Shown here piece by piece: positions 33,029 through 42,168 of a stretch of 64,000 nt of DNA. The DNA comes from CAZAQV01 sp964487255 (lineage in GTDB: Bacteria; Myxococcota_A; Polyangia; Polyangiales; CAZAQV01), in contig CAZAQV010000003.1 of NCBI GenBank assembly GCA_964487255.1, positions 1 to 64,000 of the forward strand, in the 5' to 3' direction. The translations under genes and the position numbers were made by a program. Position 1 is the stretch's first letter, and each line of letters begins with the position of its first letter. The notes below the pieces were generated by a model. The model was not told the DNA's origin, searched no databases, and worked only from the letters and a program-made list of their open reading frames with translations.

Positions 33029-33997
33029 ATGAAGGCGCGAACCTGGGCTCTTCTTGCCATCACGCTCGTGGGCTGTGGCGGCGACACGGCAAGTTACAAT
33101 CTGAGCGTCGTGGTGCGCACCGTCGTCCCGCCGCGCACACGTTTTTTCTCCGTCAGCACGGAGATCTACGCGCCGGGCGACGCCTCGCAACCGCTCGCGA
33201 GTGACGAATACCTCACGAAAGAGGACGATGATTTTCGAGACCAGGGCGTCCGCGTGGCCGAGGCGACCCTGGAACAAGGCCTCTACCGCGTGCTGACCAG
33301 CCTGCTCGCCGAAGACGGCATCGAGATCGCGAGCCAAGAGCAGTGGGTCGCCATCTCTTCGGACTACGAACTTTCGCTGCAGCTAGGGCGGGAGTTATGC
33401 GACGTGTATGAGACGCCACTCGTCAGCGATGCCAGTGTGGTGGCGGCCTGCTCGGGCAAGACCTGGTTCGAGTGCTCACAAGCGGCCGATGTGCTGTGCA
33501 CCGCCCAAAGCGAACTCAATACCGAATCGTGTTGGATCGGAGGCGTCGGTTACGTGGAAGGCGCCTCGGTGCGTTTGATTTGCCTGGGCTACGCCGGCGC
33601 GGTTCGCATGACGGCGAGCCTTGCGACGCTCTCGGCCGCCCTGGGCACGAGTGGCGCCACCTCACCGCTGACCGCCGACAGTGTTAAGACTCGGCGGGGC
33701 GCGCAGGCCGTTCACACTCACTGCATCGAACGCGGCTTCGGGGGTGGGCTCGGACCTCAACTGGTCGACGCGCGAATGGACGTTCACTTCGTGTGCATCG
33801 ATCGTGAGCTCGCGACCGTAAAGAGCGCGGCCGATTCCTTTTTCGAGGGCGAGTGCTCGTACAGCACAATGCCCGAATCACAGGCGTGCTCGGAGGCTGC
33901 CTCTGCTCTATGCAGAACGCTCAAGTACCCCATCGGCTTCGGACCCGTGACCGCGCCCGAAGAGAGCGCCGGTGTCATCGAAGCCCTCTGCCTCTAG
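33029..33997 (+). CDS. Hypothetical lipoprotein
   Basis: A 322-residue lipoprotein (WALLAITLVGCGGD). The mature protein begins with a beta-rich part (YNLSVVVRTVVPPRTRFFSV, then LEQGLYRVLTSLLAEDGIEI) followed by a Cys-containing half (WFECSQAADVLCTAQSEL, ACSEAASALCRTLKYP) that seems to repeat a C-x3-A-x3-C element twice. No family recognised. A TATGGT hexamer lies only 8 bases before the ATG, so the transcript may be nearly leaderless. Its stop abuts the stop of the convergent NHL-repeat gene. Confidence 0.6.
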   Translation: MKARTWALLAITLVGCGGDTASYNLSVVVRTVVPPRTRFFSVSTEIYAPGDASQPLASDEYLTKEDDDFRDQGVRVAEATLEQGLYRVLTSLLAEDGIEIASQEQWVAISSDYELSLQLGRELCDVYETPLVSDASVVAACSGKTWFECSQAADVLCTAQSELNTESCWIGGVGYVEGASVRLICLGYAGAVRMTASLATLSAALGTSGATSPLTADSVKTRRGAQAVHTHCIERGFGGGLGPQLVDARMDVHFVCIDRELATVKSAADSFFEGECSYSTMPESQACSEAASALCRTLKYPIGFGPVTAPEESAGVIEALCL

Positions 33998-35284
33998 CTA
34001 CGGGATGAGGACGCCGAGCTCTTGGCGCTCGCCGTTGATGTAGTAAATGCGGCCATCGGGACCGATGCTGATGCCCATGATGCCTGGAGCGCCGGAGTTG
34101 ACGCGTGCAAGTTCGCTGCCGTCAAGACTGTAGGCGACGATGTCGCCGGTCGCGTGGTCGGACACGAAGATGCGGCCGCTATCGAGCGCAAGACCGCTAG
34201 GCTCGACGAGGCCCGAGCCCACCACCGTCTGAATCGAGCTACCCACCACCATGCGCTGGTCGGTGCCGTCGAAGTTGGGGTCGATGGGCGCGCCGAGTTG
34301 TCCAACCGTCGGGTTGAACACGGCGACGCGGCTGTTGCCGGTGTCAGCGACGTACACGAGGTTGCTCGCGAGGTCCATCTCGAGGTGCGAGGGAACGCCG
34401 GGCACGTAACTGACTTGCCCCTCAACGTAACGCCGAACGATGCCGTCGCTGTGGTCGGCGCCGCCGGGTCCGTGGTCGAGTTGGAAGTCGTAGAGCGTGA
34501 TCGACTCGTGCTCGCCATCAAAAATGAAATACGCGTTGGCGCCCGCCCATGCGATGCCCGCGCCGTTGGGCGTATTGTGCAGCATGTCGTAGTGGCTGGC
34601 GTGACCGCCCTCGAACTGCGCGATGTTGCTCGTCCAAAGCGTCGGCCCCATGAAGTTCCAGGGCGTGCTCGGCTGCGTGACCTGGTCTTCCTCGTGCGCG
34701 GTCGCAAGGCGCTGGTTCGCGCCAAAGGCAAGCGCCGAAGGCTTGGCCAAGAAGTGGGAGCTGCCCGGACCGGAGTACTTGCCGATCGAAGGCTGCTGCG
34801 TGCCCCAACCTTGAATCACCGACATCGAGTTATCGGCTTGGTTGACCACCCAAATCTCGGAAGGCACGTCGGGGTTGAATGCGACGTCGCGTGGCTCCGC
34901 GAGTCCGTGGTTGACGTTGGCGATCACCGCAAATTGCCGCGTCGCATCGTCACCAAACTCGGGGACCGACGTCATCACAGGCGCGTTGTTCACGCCGCCG
35001 TCGTTGTTGTTGGTCGGAGGTGTGCTGTCGCCACCACACACCGCGCCGTAGTCTTCGCAGCAGTCGCCGTACTGGGCACAGCTCGGGTCGCAGTAACACG
35101 TGCCCGTGCCCTGGCCTCCACATGCACCGACGTCGCCGCACATGCCGAACACATGGCGGTCTGCCTTGCTGCGAAACTGGTGGACATGGTCTTCGACCTC
35201 GGTGCCCCCCGTCGATTGGCTGCAACCGGCCGCCGAGAACATCAAAGCGCAGACACTCAAAACTCTGAAAACAACGCAGTTCAT
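33998..35284 (-). CDS. Lipoprotein with somatomedin B and NHL-type propeller domains
   Basis: A 428-residue secreted lipoprotein (LMFSAAGCSQS). Residues about 49-84 carry eight cysteines in the somatomedin-B arrangement, including TCYCDPSCAQYGDCCEDY. After an Asn/Asp linker, residues 105-428 form a beta-propeller of NHL-like repeats: EPRDVAFNPDVPSEIWVVNQ, NLVYVADTGNSRVAVFN, EPSGLALDSGRIFVSDHATG, MGISIGPDGRIYYINGE. Such modules mediate protein-protein contacts at the cell surface. Somatomedin B is mostly known from animals but occurs in myxobacterial secreted proteins. Confidence 0.78.
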   Translation of the reverse strand: MNCVVFRVLSVCALMFSAAGCSQSTGGTEVEDHVHQFRSKADRHVFGMCGDVGACGGQGTGTCYCDPSCAQYGDCCEDYGAVCGGDSTPPTNNNDGGVNNAPVMTSVPEFGDDATRQFAVIANVNHGLAEPRDVAFNPDVPSEIWVVNQADNSMSVIQGWGTQQPSIGKYSGPGSSHFLAKPSALAFGANQRLATAHEEDQVTQPSTPWNFMGPTLWTSNIAQFEGGHASHYDMLHNTPNGAGIAWAGANAYFIFDGEHESITLYDFQLDHGPGGADHSDGIVRRYVEGQVSYVPGVPSHLEMDLASNLVYVADTGNSRVAVFNPTVGQLGAPIDPNFDGTDQRMVVGSSIQTVVGSGLVEPSGLALDSGRIFVSDHATGDIVAYSLDGSELARVNSGAPGIMGISIGPDGRIYYINGERQELGVLIP

Positions 35285-35490
35285 ACCCGAGGGCTAGCAG
35301 AGCTTTTTTCGCTGTAAAGTCAGTTCCGGATGCCTAGCGACGTAGCCGGTGGTGGCTAGTCGCACCGCCACCGGAACGTCCCAAAACGCGACCTCTTGCG
35401 CGCGCCGGACACCCGAGCCATCACTGGTCGATAGCGGCCAATACAAACACACAGCGAGCCTTACCACATCGATGGGCGTGACATCGGCGA

Positions 35491-36750
35491 TCAAGCTTCG
35501 ACGGCTGGTGCCTCGACTTCGCCCGCTGCGGAAAGACGCGGGTCCAGATCCGCCATCGGTGCGGTCTGAGGCAGCGCGGTCGGAAGGAACGCTTCCTTGT
35601 CGCTTTGCGCAACCGGGTCGCGGTAGTGCATCACGACGAGCGAACCGGGCACCAAGATGAGCCCCACAACGGCCAATACGTAAAACAGGCCATAGGGTCC
35701 AAGCAGGTCGACGAAAAACGAGGTCGCGATCGGTCCGCTGGCCGCGCCCACCGAGTAAACGAGAATCAACGCACTGCTGGCCGAAAGAATTTGCTCTGGG
35801 CTCAGCACGTCGTTCACATAGGCAATCGCCACGGGATACAGCACAAACAAGAAAAAACCGATGCAGAACCCGCCTCCGATTGCGACCATGCCCGGCATCC
35901 AAAAGGAGCGCAGCGCAATACAGACTACCGCGAGCGAGCCGGCACAAAGTGCGATGACCCAGCCGCGACGCACGCGGTCGCTCAGCCGCCCCATGGGCCA
36001 TTGTGAACACATCCCGCCAAAAACGACCGCAGACATGAACCAGGCGGTTTGCTCCTGCGAAAGGCCGAGACCCGAGCCAACCATCGGACCGACTGCAAAT
36101 ACCGAGTTGTTGGCGGCGCCCGCCAAGAAACACGTCACGGTACCGAGCGGCGCAATGGCGATCAGGCGACGAAAAGGCATGCGCTCTGACGCGTGAACAT
36201 GCGGCTGCGGAGCACGTGTGGTCGTGACCGGAACGACTGCAAAGACAAGAAAGAGGCCGGCTACCGTAAACGCAGAACTCGCCGCCGAGTCGACAAAAGC
36301 CAGAAGCGATTGGCCGACGGTGAGCCCAATCTGGCACGCAGCCGTGTACATCGAGAGCACCAGGCCTCGGTTGAGCGGAGTGACTTTCTCGTTGAGCCAA
36401 CTTTCGGCGACGATGTAAATGCCCGCGGTCCCAAATCCGACCAGCCCCCGCAAGAAGAACCAGGCCGCGGGCTCAACCCAAAGGCCATGCACCAAAACGG
36501 ATCCGGCCGCTAGCGCGCAAAACGCTGCAAAGGCGCGAATGTGCCCAATGCGGCCCACAATCTTCGGACAGCGCAGCGAGCCCACGATAAGCCCGAGGAA
36601 GTAGCCGGAGAGCACGATGCCCGCCACGCTTGCGGACATCTGGGCGACACCGAAACGGAAGCTCGTCACCGAATTGAACAGACCCGAGCCGGCCAACACG
36701 AAGGTGACACCGATAATGGGAGCGGCCAGTGGCGCGAGGGTCGAGCCCAT
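35491..36750 (-). CDS. MFS transporter
   Basis: A 419-residue membrane protein with twelve predicted hydrophobic segments. The MFS loop 2-3 motif appears as GYFLGLIVGSLRCPKIVGRIGH, and the symmetrical GQWPMGRLSDRVRRGW-type loop (seen as CSQWPMGRLSDRVRRGWV) lies between segments 8 and 9. GIYIVAESWLNEKV resembles the YcaD/UhpC-like subgroup. Substrate is not predictable. A cytoplasmic C-terminal tail of about 35 residues is Ala/Pro/Glu-rich. The 206-bp gap 35285-35490 downstream shows no gene. Confidence 0.85.
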   Translation of the reverse strand: MGSTLAPLAAPIIGVTFVLAGSGLFNSVTSFRFGVAQMSASVAGIVLSGYFLGLIVGSLRCPKIVGRIGHIRAFAAFCALAAGSVLVHGLWVEPAAWFFLRGLVGFGTAGIYIVAESWLNEKVTPLNRGLVLSMYTAACQIGLTVGQSLLAFVDSAASSAFTVAGLFLVFAVVPVTTTRAPQPHVHASERMPFRRLIAIAPLGTVTCFLAGAANNSVFAVGPMVGSGLGLSQEQTAWFMSAVVFGGMCSQWPMGRLSDRVRRGWVIALCAGSLAVVCIALRSFWMPGMVAIGGGFCIGFFLFVLYPVAIAYVNDVLSPEQILSASSALILVYSVGAASGPIATSFFVDLLGPYGLFYVLAVVGLILVPGSLVVMHYRDPVAQSDKEAFLPTALPQTAPMADLDPRLSAAGEVEAPAVEA

Positions 36751-36904
36751 GCGCGCAGAGACTGTGCGGCGTGGCCACTCTGCGCAACAAAAAGCGTCAT
36801 CGAGCGTTGAAAATTATTTGTCTATCTGCTGGGCGCCAATCCCCTCCCGCTCACTCTACAGAGCTGTCTGAGCAACCCGCAGTGCCGATTGCGCTCGCCG
36901 GCCT

Positions 36905-38332
36905 TTGCGCCTACGGCTGAGGGTTGTGAGCAAGCCAACGGCCGACCCCGCACCGATGCGAACCGCGGCGGAGCACGCGATCAAGCTCTACCAGGGCTTT
37001 GGCGAACGCTCCGCGGCGGCGCAAGCGACCTACAAAGAACTTAAGCGCCGACTCGATGTCGAACTCGGCGACGAAGGTGTTGAGCCTTCTCAGGTGATCG
37101 ACGAACTCGTCGCGAACTGCGAGGACGGGCTCGTACTCTCCGGCGGACCACGCTTTTTCGGCTGGGTGATCGGCGGGTCGACACCTGCTGCCATTGCCGC
37201 CGACTGGCTCGTTGCAGCACTCGACCAGAACACTGGTATCTATCAGTGCACGCCCGCATCGGCGGTCACCGAAGAAGTTGCTGGCAAGTGGCTCAAGGAA
37301 TTGCTGCGGCTCCCAGAGGAAGCTTCGTTCGGAATGGTGACGGGTTGCCAAATGGCGCATTTTACATGTCTTGCTGCCGCGCGCCATCGACTACTTGCGC
37401 AGCGTGGCATCGACGTCAATGAGGACGGTCTCGCGGGCGCCCCGACCTTCCGCGTGTTGACGGGCGAGCATCGGCACGAGACGCTCACACGCGCGCTTCG
37501 TTTCTTGGGCATTGGGAGAAAGTCCATTGAACTCATCTCACTCGACGACGATGGGCGCATGGACATGACCGCACTCGAACAAGCCCTCGCGAGCGGCGAC
37601 GAGCGCCCAACGATCGTGAGCCTGATGGCGGGCGACCTGAACACCGGAGCGGCAGACCCCTTCACACAAGCCTGCAAACTGGCGCACGCACGGGGCGCGT
37701 GGGTACACGTCGACGGCGCATTCGGTCTGTGGGTCAACGCCAGCGCGCAGCACCGGCACATGCTGAGCGGCATCGAGCAATGCGACTCTTGGGCCACCGA
37801 TGGACACAAGTGGCTACAGCTACCCTACGACCAGGGTTTCGCGTTTGTCCGGGACGCAGAAGCGCATCGCAGCGCCATGGGCATGACGGCAGGCTACTTC
37901 ATCAAGGCCGATGGCGACGGTCGCGACGCGGTGTTCTGGAACCCGGAATGGTCGCGTCGCCCGCGGGGAATGATCGCGTACGCGGCACTCCGAGCACTGG
38001 GGCGCCGTGGCGTCGAACACATTGTCGACACGTGCTGTCGCCTGTGTGCCCGACTGGTCGACGAGATCGGAGCACTCGATGGCGCCGAGGTCCTTGCGCC
38101 TGGACGCATGAATCAGGGCTTGGTCCGGTTTCTCTCCGAAGACGGCGATCACGACACGCGCACCGACGAAGTTTGTGCACGGCTGCGCGCAGAGGGCACG
38201 GCCTGGTTTGGTAGCACCGAGTGGCGAGGACAGCGCGTAATGCGTATCTCGGTTTGCAATTTTCGCACGACCGACCACGACGTCGACCTCAGCGTCGACG
38301 CCGTCCGACGCGTTCTTCGCGCATTGACCTAG
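36905..38332 (+). CDS. PLP-dependent decarboxylase (group II)
   Basis: A 475-residue enzyme of the glutamate/aromatic-amino-acid decarboxylase family. The PLP lysine is in SWATDGHKWLQLPYDQG; other family features are FGWVIGGSTPAAIAADWL, GMVTGCQMAHFTCLAAAR, and AWVHVDGAFGLWVNAS with the aspartate that binds the pyridine nitrogen. The substrate is unclear. The start is uncertain: TTG 36905, GTG 36926 and ATG 36956 are all in frame and none has a convincing ribosome-binding site. It is divergent from the MFS transporter across a region with an AT-rich patch near 36797-36825, so decarboxylation product export is conceivable. Confidence 0.83.
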   Translation: MRLRLRVVSKPTADPAPMRTAAEHAIKLYQGFGERSAAAQATYKELKRRLDVELGDEGVEPSQVIDELVANCEDGLVLSGGPRFFGWVIGGSTPAAIAADWLVAALDQNTGIYQCTPASAVTEEVAGKWLKELLRLPEEASFGMVTGCQMAHFTCLAAARHRLLAQRGIDVNEDGLAGAPTFRVLTGEHRHETLTRALRFLGIGRKSIELISLDDDGRMDMTALEQALASGDERPTIVSLMAGDLNTGAADPFTQACKLAHARGAWVHVDGAFGLWVNASAQHRHMLSGIEQCDSWATDGHKWLQLPYDQGFAFVRDAEAHRSAMGMTAGYFIKADGDGRDAVFWNPEWSRRPRGMIAYAALRALGRRGVEHIVDTCCRLCARLVDEIGALDGAEVLAPGRMNQGLVRFLSEDGDHDTRTDEVCARLRAEGTAWFGSTEWRGQRVMRISVCNFRTTDHDVDLSVDAVRRVLRALT

Positions 38333-38406
38333 GACGAAGGGAGGCCTTTATCTTCCCTTGGCTTGGCAGGCATTGGGTGCGATAAACGACGCTTCGTCGC
38401 ACCACC

Positions 38407-39534
38407 ATGTCCAGCACAGAACACAAGACGCTACCCAGATGGCTCGAGCACGGGGCAGCGCTCGGATGGCGCGTCGCGGTACTGGGCGCCCTGCTGTTTT
38501 TTTTCGACAAGCTCCTGCGGGAGTTTAGCGCCGTTGTTCTGCCCTTCATCATTGCGGTTTTTCTCTCGTCGATCTTACAGCCTGCCGTCGATTGGCTCGA
38601 TCGACGAGGGCTGCCACGTTCGGTCGGCGCAGGCGTGGCAGTCGGCGGCGCGACGGTCATCGTCTTTGGGTCGGTCGCACTCGTCGCCGGTCGCATCGTT
38701 GCCAAAGCGCCTGACTTCAGCGCACAGCTCCGCACGGGCTGGGCCAAGCTCTCTCGCGGCATTGCACACAGCCTCCCCGGGGTCCGCGCGTCCGATGTTC
38801 GCAAGTACATCACCGAGGTGGTCAACCAAGCCGGCGAACGTGTCGAGAGTGCGACCACCGACATCAGCTCGGGCGCCTCAATCATTACGAGCGCTTTTGT
38901 TGGGCTCACCTTGGCGCTGGTCTTCTCATTCTTCTTCCTTAAGGACGGACCGGAGCTCGTCAAACGCGTGCTCGTCCCACTCGACGAGCGTCGACAACTC
39001 ATCGCCCGACGCGTCATGGGAGCCACGTGGACGACGGTCTCCGCGTACATGCAGGGCTTGAGCATCGTCGCAACCGCGGTCGCAAGCATGGTCGGCGTCG
39101 CAATGCTCATCATCGGTGTTCCGATGGTTATTCCCGTCGTGGTGTTGTCGTTTTTCGGTTCGTTCGTACCTTTCGCCGGCTCCTTCATCGCGATTTCGGT
39201 CGCCGGTTTGATCGCGCTTGCCGACGGGGGCCCCACGACCGCCTTGCTGATGGTCGGCTCGTGCCTACTCGTGCAGTTCATCGAGGGTAACTTCTTGCAG
39301 CCGGTGGTGTTCGGGCGAGCGGTAGAGCTGCATCCCGTCGTCGTGCTGGGTGCCGTGACCGCAGGCGCCACCGTCTGGGGCATCGCGGGCGCGTTTTTGG
39401 CTGTTCCGGTCGTTGCTTCGGTCTTCGCAGCCAGCAGCGAGCTTAATCGTGCGCGTTTCGAACTCGATGCTGAGCCTCCACCCGTGGCGCCCTCGCCCGA
39501 AAGCGAGTCGCCTCCACTTATTGAGGCACCCTAG
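38407..39534 (+). CDS. AI-2E family (PerM/YdiK-type) transporter
   Basis: A 375-residue membrane protein of the AI-2E/PerM family. It has the two N-terminal segments (VAVLGALLFFFDKLL, VVLPFIIAVFLSSILQPAV), a long extracytoplasmic helical part, and the family-specific C-terminal half with LVFSFFFLKDGPELVKRV, GVAMLIIGVPMVIPVVVLSF, VPFAGSFIAISVAGLIAL and FIEGNFLQPVVFGRAVELHP. Members export signals or sodium; the substrate here is unknown. A T8 run at 38497-38504 encodes FFF and is intact. The tail is Pro/Glu/Ser-rich and its end is duplicated at the DNA level. Confidence 0.88.
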   Translation: MSSTEHKTLPRWLEHGAALGWRVAVLGALLFFFDKLLREFSAVVLPFIIAVFLSSILQPAVDWLDRRGLPRSVGAGVAVGGATVIVFGSVALVAGRIVAKAPDFSAQLRTGWAKLSRGIAHSLPGVRASDVRKYITEVVNQAGERVESATTDISSGASIITSAFVGLTLALVFSFFFLKDGPELVKRVLVPLDERRQLIARRVMGATWTTVSAYMQGLSIVATAVASMVGVAMLIIGVPMVIPVVVLSFFGSFVPFAGSFIAISVAGLIALADGGPTTALLMVGSCLLVQFIEGNFLQPVVFGRAVELHPVVVLGAVTAGATVWGIAGAFLAVPVVASVFAASSELNRARFELDAEPPPVAPSPESESPPLIEAP

Positions 39535-39556
39535 GTTGTTGAGGCACCCTAGGTTG
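39521..39556. repeat. 18-bp tandem duplication over a stop codon
   Basis: TTGAGGCACCCTAGGTTG occurs at 39521-39538 and again at 39539-39556. The first copy contains the last codons and TAG stop of the AI-2E family gene, the second copy repeats them untranslated. This is a recent slippage-type duplication. Confidence 0.85.
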
Positions 39557-39585
39557 CCGACGGCTACTGCCCGCCTTAAACGCGA

Positions 39586-39614
39586 AAGCCCGACGCCAAA
39601 CCGGCCCCGGGCTT
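39586..39614. terminator. Hairpin between convergent genes
   Basis: AAGCCCG (39586-39592) pairs with CGGGCTT (39608-39614) across a 15-base loop, between the convergent AI-2E and HxH-lipoprotein genes. There is no T run, so if it acts as a terminator it is a weak or factor-assisted one. Confidence 0.3.
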
Positions 39615-39634
39615 AGGCGAGCAGGCGACTGCGC

Positions 39635-40156
39635 CTAGCAAGTACCGTTGGGCATCGAGAATACGAATGTGTGGGTGTGCCCACCGCTGGTTGTCATGAC
39701 CTCAATCGTGTCACCGGCCAAGACCTTGTCGAGATCGCCCGCACTGATTTTGACGTCGTGCGTGTGACCGCTGCCCGTGGCCGTGAAGGTCACCATGCCG
39801 TTGAGATCGAAGTCGCTGCAGGTCACGGTGAGGGTATGCACGTGTGGATCGCCTTCCTTCGTGCTGACTTCAAACGAGCCGACGGTGGCGTCTGCCGCGG
39901 CGTCCTGCGCTGAAGCGTCCCCGGTGTTCGACGCGTCGGGCGCGGACCCATCCGCGGTGTTCGACGCATCTGGGGTGTTGTTGGAAGCATCGGTTGTCGC
40001 GTCCGGCGTGTTCGAGGCGTCTCCGCCGGTCGAGCTATCCTGTCCGCCGTCGGTTCCGGTCCCTGGATCATCGTCGTCGCCACAAGCCAAAAGCGCGCCG
40101 CTGGAGACGACGGCAACGCCCGTAACTACTGATTTGGTAAAAAGTCTTCGAAGCAT
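39635..40156 (-). CDS. Secreted protein with Asp/Ser/Thr linker and three HxH motifs
   Basis: A 173-residue exported protein, probably a lipoprotein (SSGALLACGDDDD). Residues about 25-90 are a low-complexity Asp/Ala/Ser/Thr/Asn linker with repeated DASN units. The folded part, about 80 residues, is beta-rich with His-x-His at three places: DPHVHTLTV, GSGHTHDVKIS and GGHTHTFVFSMP, plus two cysteines. The regular spacing suggests a metal site, copper or zinc, but no metal-binding family is identified with certainty. Confidence 0.65.
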   Translation of the reverse strand: MLRRLFTKSVVTGVAVVSSGALLACGDDDDPGTGTDGGQDSSTGGDASNTPDATTDASNNTPDASNTADGSAPDASNTGDASAQDAAADATVGSFEVSTKEGDPHVHTLTVTCSDFDLNGMVTFTATGSGHTHDVKISAGDLDKVLAGDTIEVMTTSGGHTHTFVFSMPNGTC

Positions 40157-40297
40157 CCGCGAATTGTGACGGATTTTTGCCCAGCAGGGAAGAATATGGA
40201 GCCGAATCGGTCCTGATTAAGGACGCAAGGATGCACGAATGCTCCGAAGTCAGGCCCAAAGTTCAATCAGCCGGCAGTTTTACGTTATCATTGCGAA

Positions 40298-41245
40298 ATG
40301 CGGCGCAGTTTTGCACGAAGCCCTGCGGTCATGTGCGTCCTGCTCGGTGTGATCGCGACTTCGGCATGTGGTCCCTCGGACTATACGCCGCGCTTCCGCG
40401 ACCCCAACGCAACCGATGCAGGCGGCGACGGCACTACGCAAGACCGATGCGCAACGGTCGACTGCTCGAATCTTGATGAAACCTGCGTCGTCGGCACGTG
40501 CAACCCGACGTCGGGCAGCTGTGAGGCGATGCCTGCTAAACCCGGCACCACATGCGGCGACATGAGCGGCCTCGTGTGTGATGCCCAAGGCGACTGCAAG
40601 CCAACGTCAAGCTGCAAAGACCTGCACGACCTGTCGCCGTACCTTGCATCCGGAACCTATCGGATCGCGCTCAGCGGCTCGGACATCGGACGGATCACAC
40701 AAGCGTACTGCGACATGGACACCGAGGGCGGCGGCTGGACGCTCGTGCTCAACTACATACACAAGGGCGGCACAATGCCCACGCTACACGCCCGCACCGC
40801 AGACTTCCCAAGTTTTGACGAAACCTTTTTTCTTGGCGACGACGCGTCGGACTCGCCAACGTGGGGGCACACGAGCAACGCCTTGTTCGCTTCGCTCGGA
40901 GTGACGGAGCTTAGGTTCTACGCCGCCACCACCGCGCACACCCGTGTGATCCACTTCGCCTCCACGGCCCCCGCGTGCATCGCGTACTTCTCCACGGGAC
41001 TGGGCGACTGTAAAGCATTGGTCACAGATCACCGGCTGCTCGACGGTCACACCGCAAACCTCCCCGCAGCAGCGGAAAACGGTTTTGTCGACCGTGGCGA
41101 TTTCGCCATGACAAATTTTCCACTCTACTTGGGCGGAACGCATCACTGGGGCATCGCGGGTGGCGCACAGGGCCTGCGTTGGGAGGTCGACGACTACCCA
41201 CAAGACGCAAGTCAACATACCGTCCACCGAATTTGGGCCCGCTAG
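40298..41245 (+). CDS. Lipoprotein with fibrinogen-like domain
   Basis: A 315-residue protein: lipoprotein signal (GVIATSACGPS), a Cys-rich segment (CATVDCSNLDETCVVGTCN), then a fibrinogen-related domain recognisable by SGTYRIALSGSDIGRITQ, YCDMDTEGGGWTLVLNY and, near the C-terminus, HHWGIAGGAQGLRWE. Bacterial members have a shortened or divergent calcium/ligand region and are thought to bind glycans at the surface. Extracellular location follows from the signal peptide. No operon partner is evident. Confidence 0.72.
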   Translation: MRRSFARSPAVMCVLLGVIATSACGPSDYTPRFRDPNATDAGGDGTTQDRCATVDCSNLDETCVVGTCNPTSGSCEAMPAKPGTTCGDMSGLVCDAQGDCKPTSSCKDLHDLSPYLASGTYRIALSGSDIGRITQAYCDMDTEGGGWTLVLNYIHKGGTMPTLHARTADFPSFDETFFLGDDASDSPTWGHTSNALFASLGVTELRFYAATTAHTRVIHFASTAPACIAYFSTGLGDCKALVTDHRLLDGHTANLPAAAENGFVDRGDFAMTNFPLYLGGTHHWGIAGGAQGLRWEVDDYPQDASQHTVHRIWAR

Positions 41246-41359
41246 CCGCTTTGGGGGCGAACGGACGTACCTGGCGGTAACATCAGGGAGCCTATCATGC
41301 CTTGCGTTGCCCGCCGCGTGCCGTGCTACCTTTAAAGACTCGGAGAAGGAGACGAAGCT

Positions 41360-42142
41360 TTGTTCGTAAACCAGAAGGCCCAAGAGCTAAACTTCAAGAT
41401 TCTGTATCTGAGCGCCGACGCGACTTCGGCGGCTTCTGTGGTCTCTCACCTTCACGCCGAAGGCAATGAGACCGGAGCACTTCAAACCACGAGTATCAAG
41501 AGCTTCGAGACGCGACTCTTTAGCTTCGTGCCGAGCAACCTCGGGCGCATCAAAGATTTCGCGATTCGGCTTCATGTATTCGCCTGCGACGGCTCGAGTC
41601 CAGACGTGCTACTCGACCCGGTGCTCGCGGGTTCAAATGCGGTTGTCCTAGTCGCCGCGGACGCCTCGGCACTCGGCGCACTCAAAGAACGGGCAGACGC
41701 TGCCGTCGCTCGGCTCTACGCCGGGACCTGGGCACCACCGTTTGTGGCGCTGCTCGGCGACGCCACCGCCGAGGGCGAGCCGCCTGCCGGCTTCGATGCC
41801 GCAACCCCCTTTTCGGCCGATGCGACAGGTGGCGCATTCGACTCGCTCAAAGCGGCCACCAAGGCCTGCCTCATCCGCATGAAGCAGGGCAACGAAGCAC
41901 CCAAGGGCGAAGAGCCGCTCACGCCCGTTTTGGCAGTGAACCTGGCGGACGTGCTGCGACGAAAAGAGGCCGCCAAGGGCAGCGCCCTTACCGAGGAAGA
42001 GGTGCTCGCGGCGCGCAACGACGCCCCATTCATCATGTTGCCACGTGAAAAAGCCGACGAGTTCGTTGCGCAATGGCAGAGCGACTTTATCAACCCGGCG
42101 TCCCCTTGGAATGCATGGCAGGCGCTCAAAAAAGACGCGTAG
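41360..42142 (+). CDS. MglA-like protein lacking the GTP-binding motifs
   Basis: A 260-residue soluble protein whose first about 120 residues align by eye with MglA-type small GTPases (VNQKAQELNFKILYL for the usual start, then LFSFVPSNLGRIKDFAIRLHVF for the switch region). The P-loop is gone: where MglA has GPGLGGKTT this protein has SADATSAAS. The DxxG/PGQ region is replaced by CDGSS and no TKxD is seen. It is therefore a probable pseudo-GTPase. The C-terminal half is Ala/Glu/Pro-rich with helices. Start is TTG 41360, supported by AAGGAG 9 bases upstream. Confidence 0.65.
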   Translation: MFVNQKAQELNFKILYLSADATSAASVVSHLHAEGNETGALQTTSIKSFETRLFSFVPSNLGRIKDFAIRLHVFACDGSSPDVLLDPVLAGSNAVVLVAADASALGALKERADAAVARLYAGTWAPPFVALLGDATAEGEPPAGFDAATPFSADATGGAFDSLKAATKACLIRMKQGNEAPKGEEPLTPVLAVNLADVLRRKEAAKGSALTEEEVLAARNDAPFIMLPREKADEFVAQWQSDFINPASPWNAWQALKKDA

Positions 42143-42168
42143 GCTTCCTGCACCAGATACTCTTGCAA

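Noticed and set aside
34022..35317. Long plus-strand open frame opposite the NHL-repeat gene
   Set aside because: It mirrors the real minus-strand gene (GC-rich third-position shadow), is His/Val/Arg-rich, and has no family features.
38497..38504. T8 homopolymer in the AI-2E family gene as a second slippage site
   Set aside because: The reading frame is intact across it and encodes a membrane FFF, so there is no evidence of switching.
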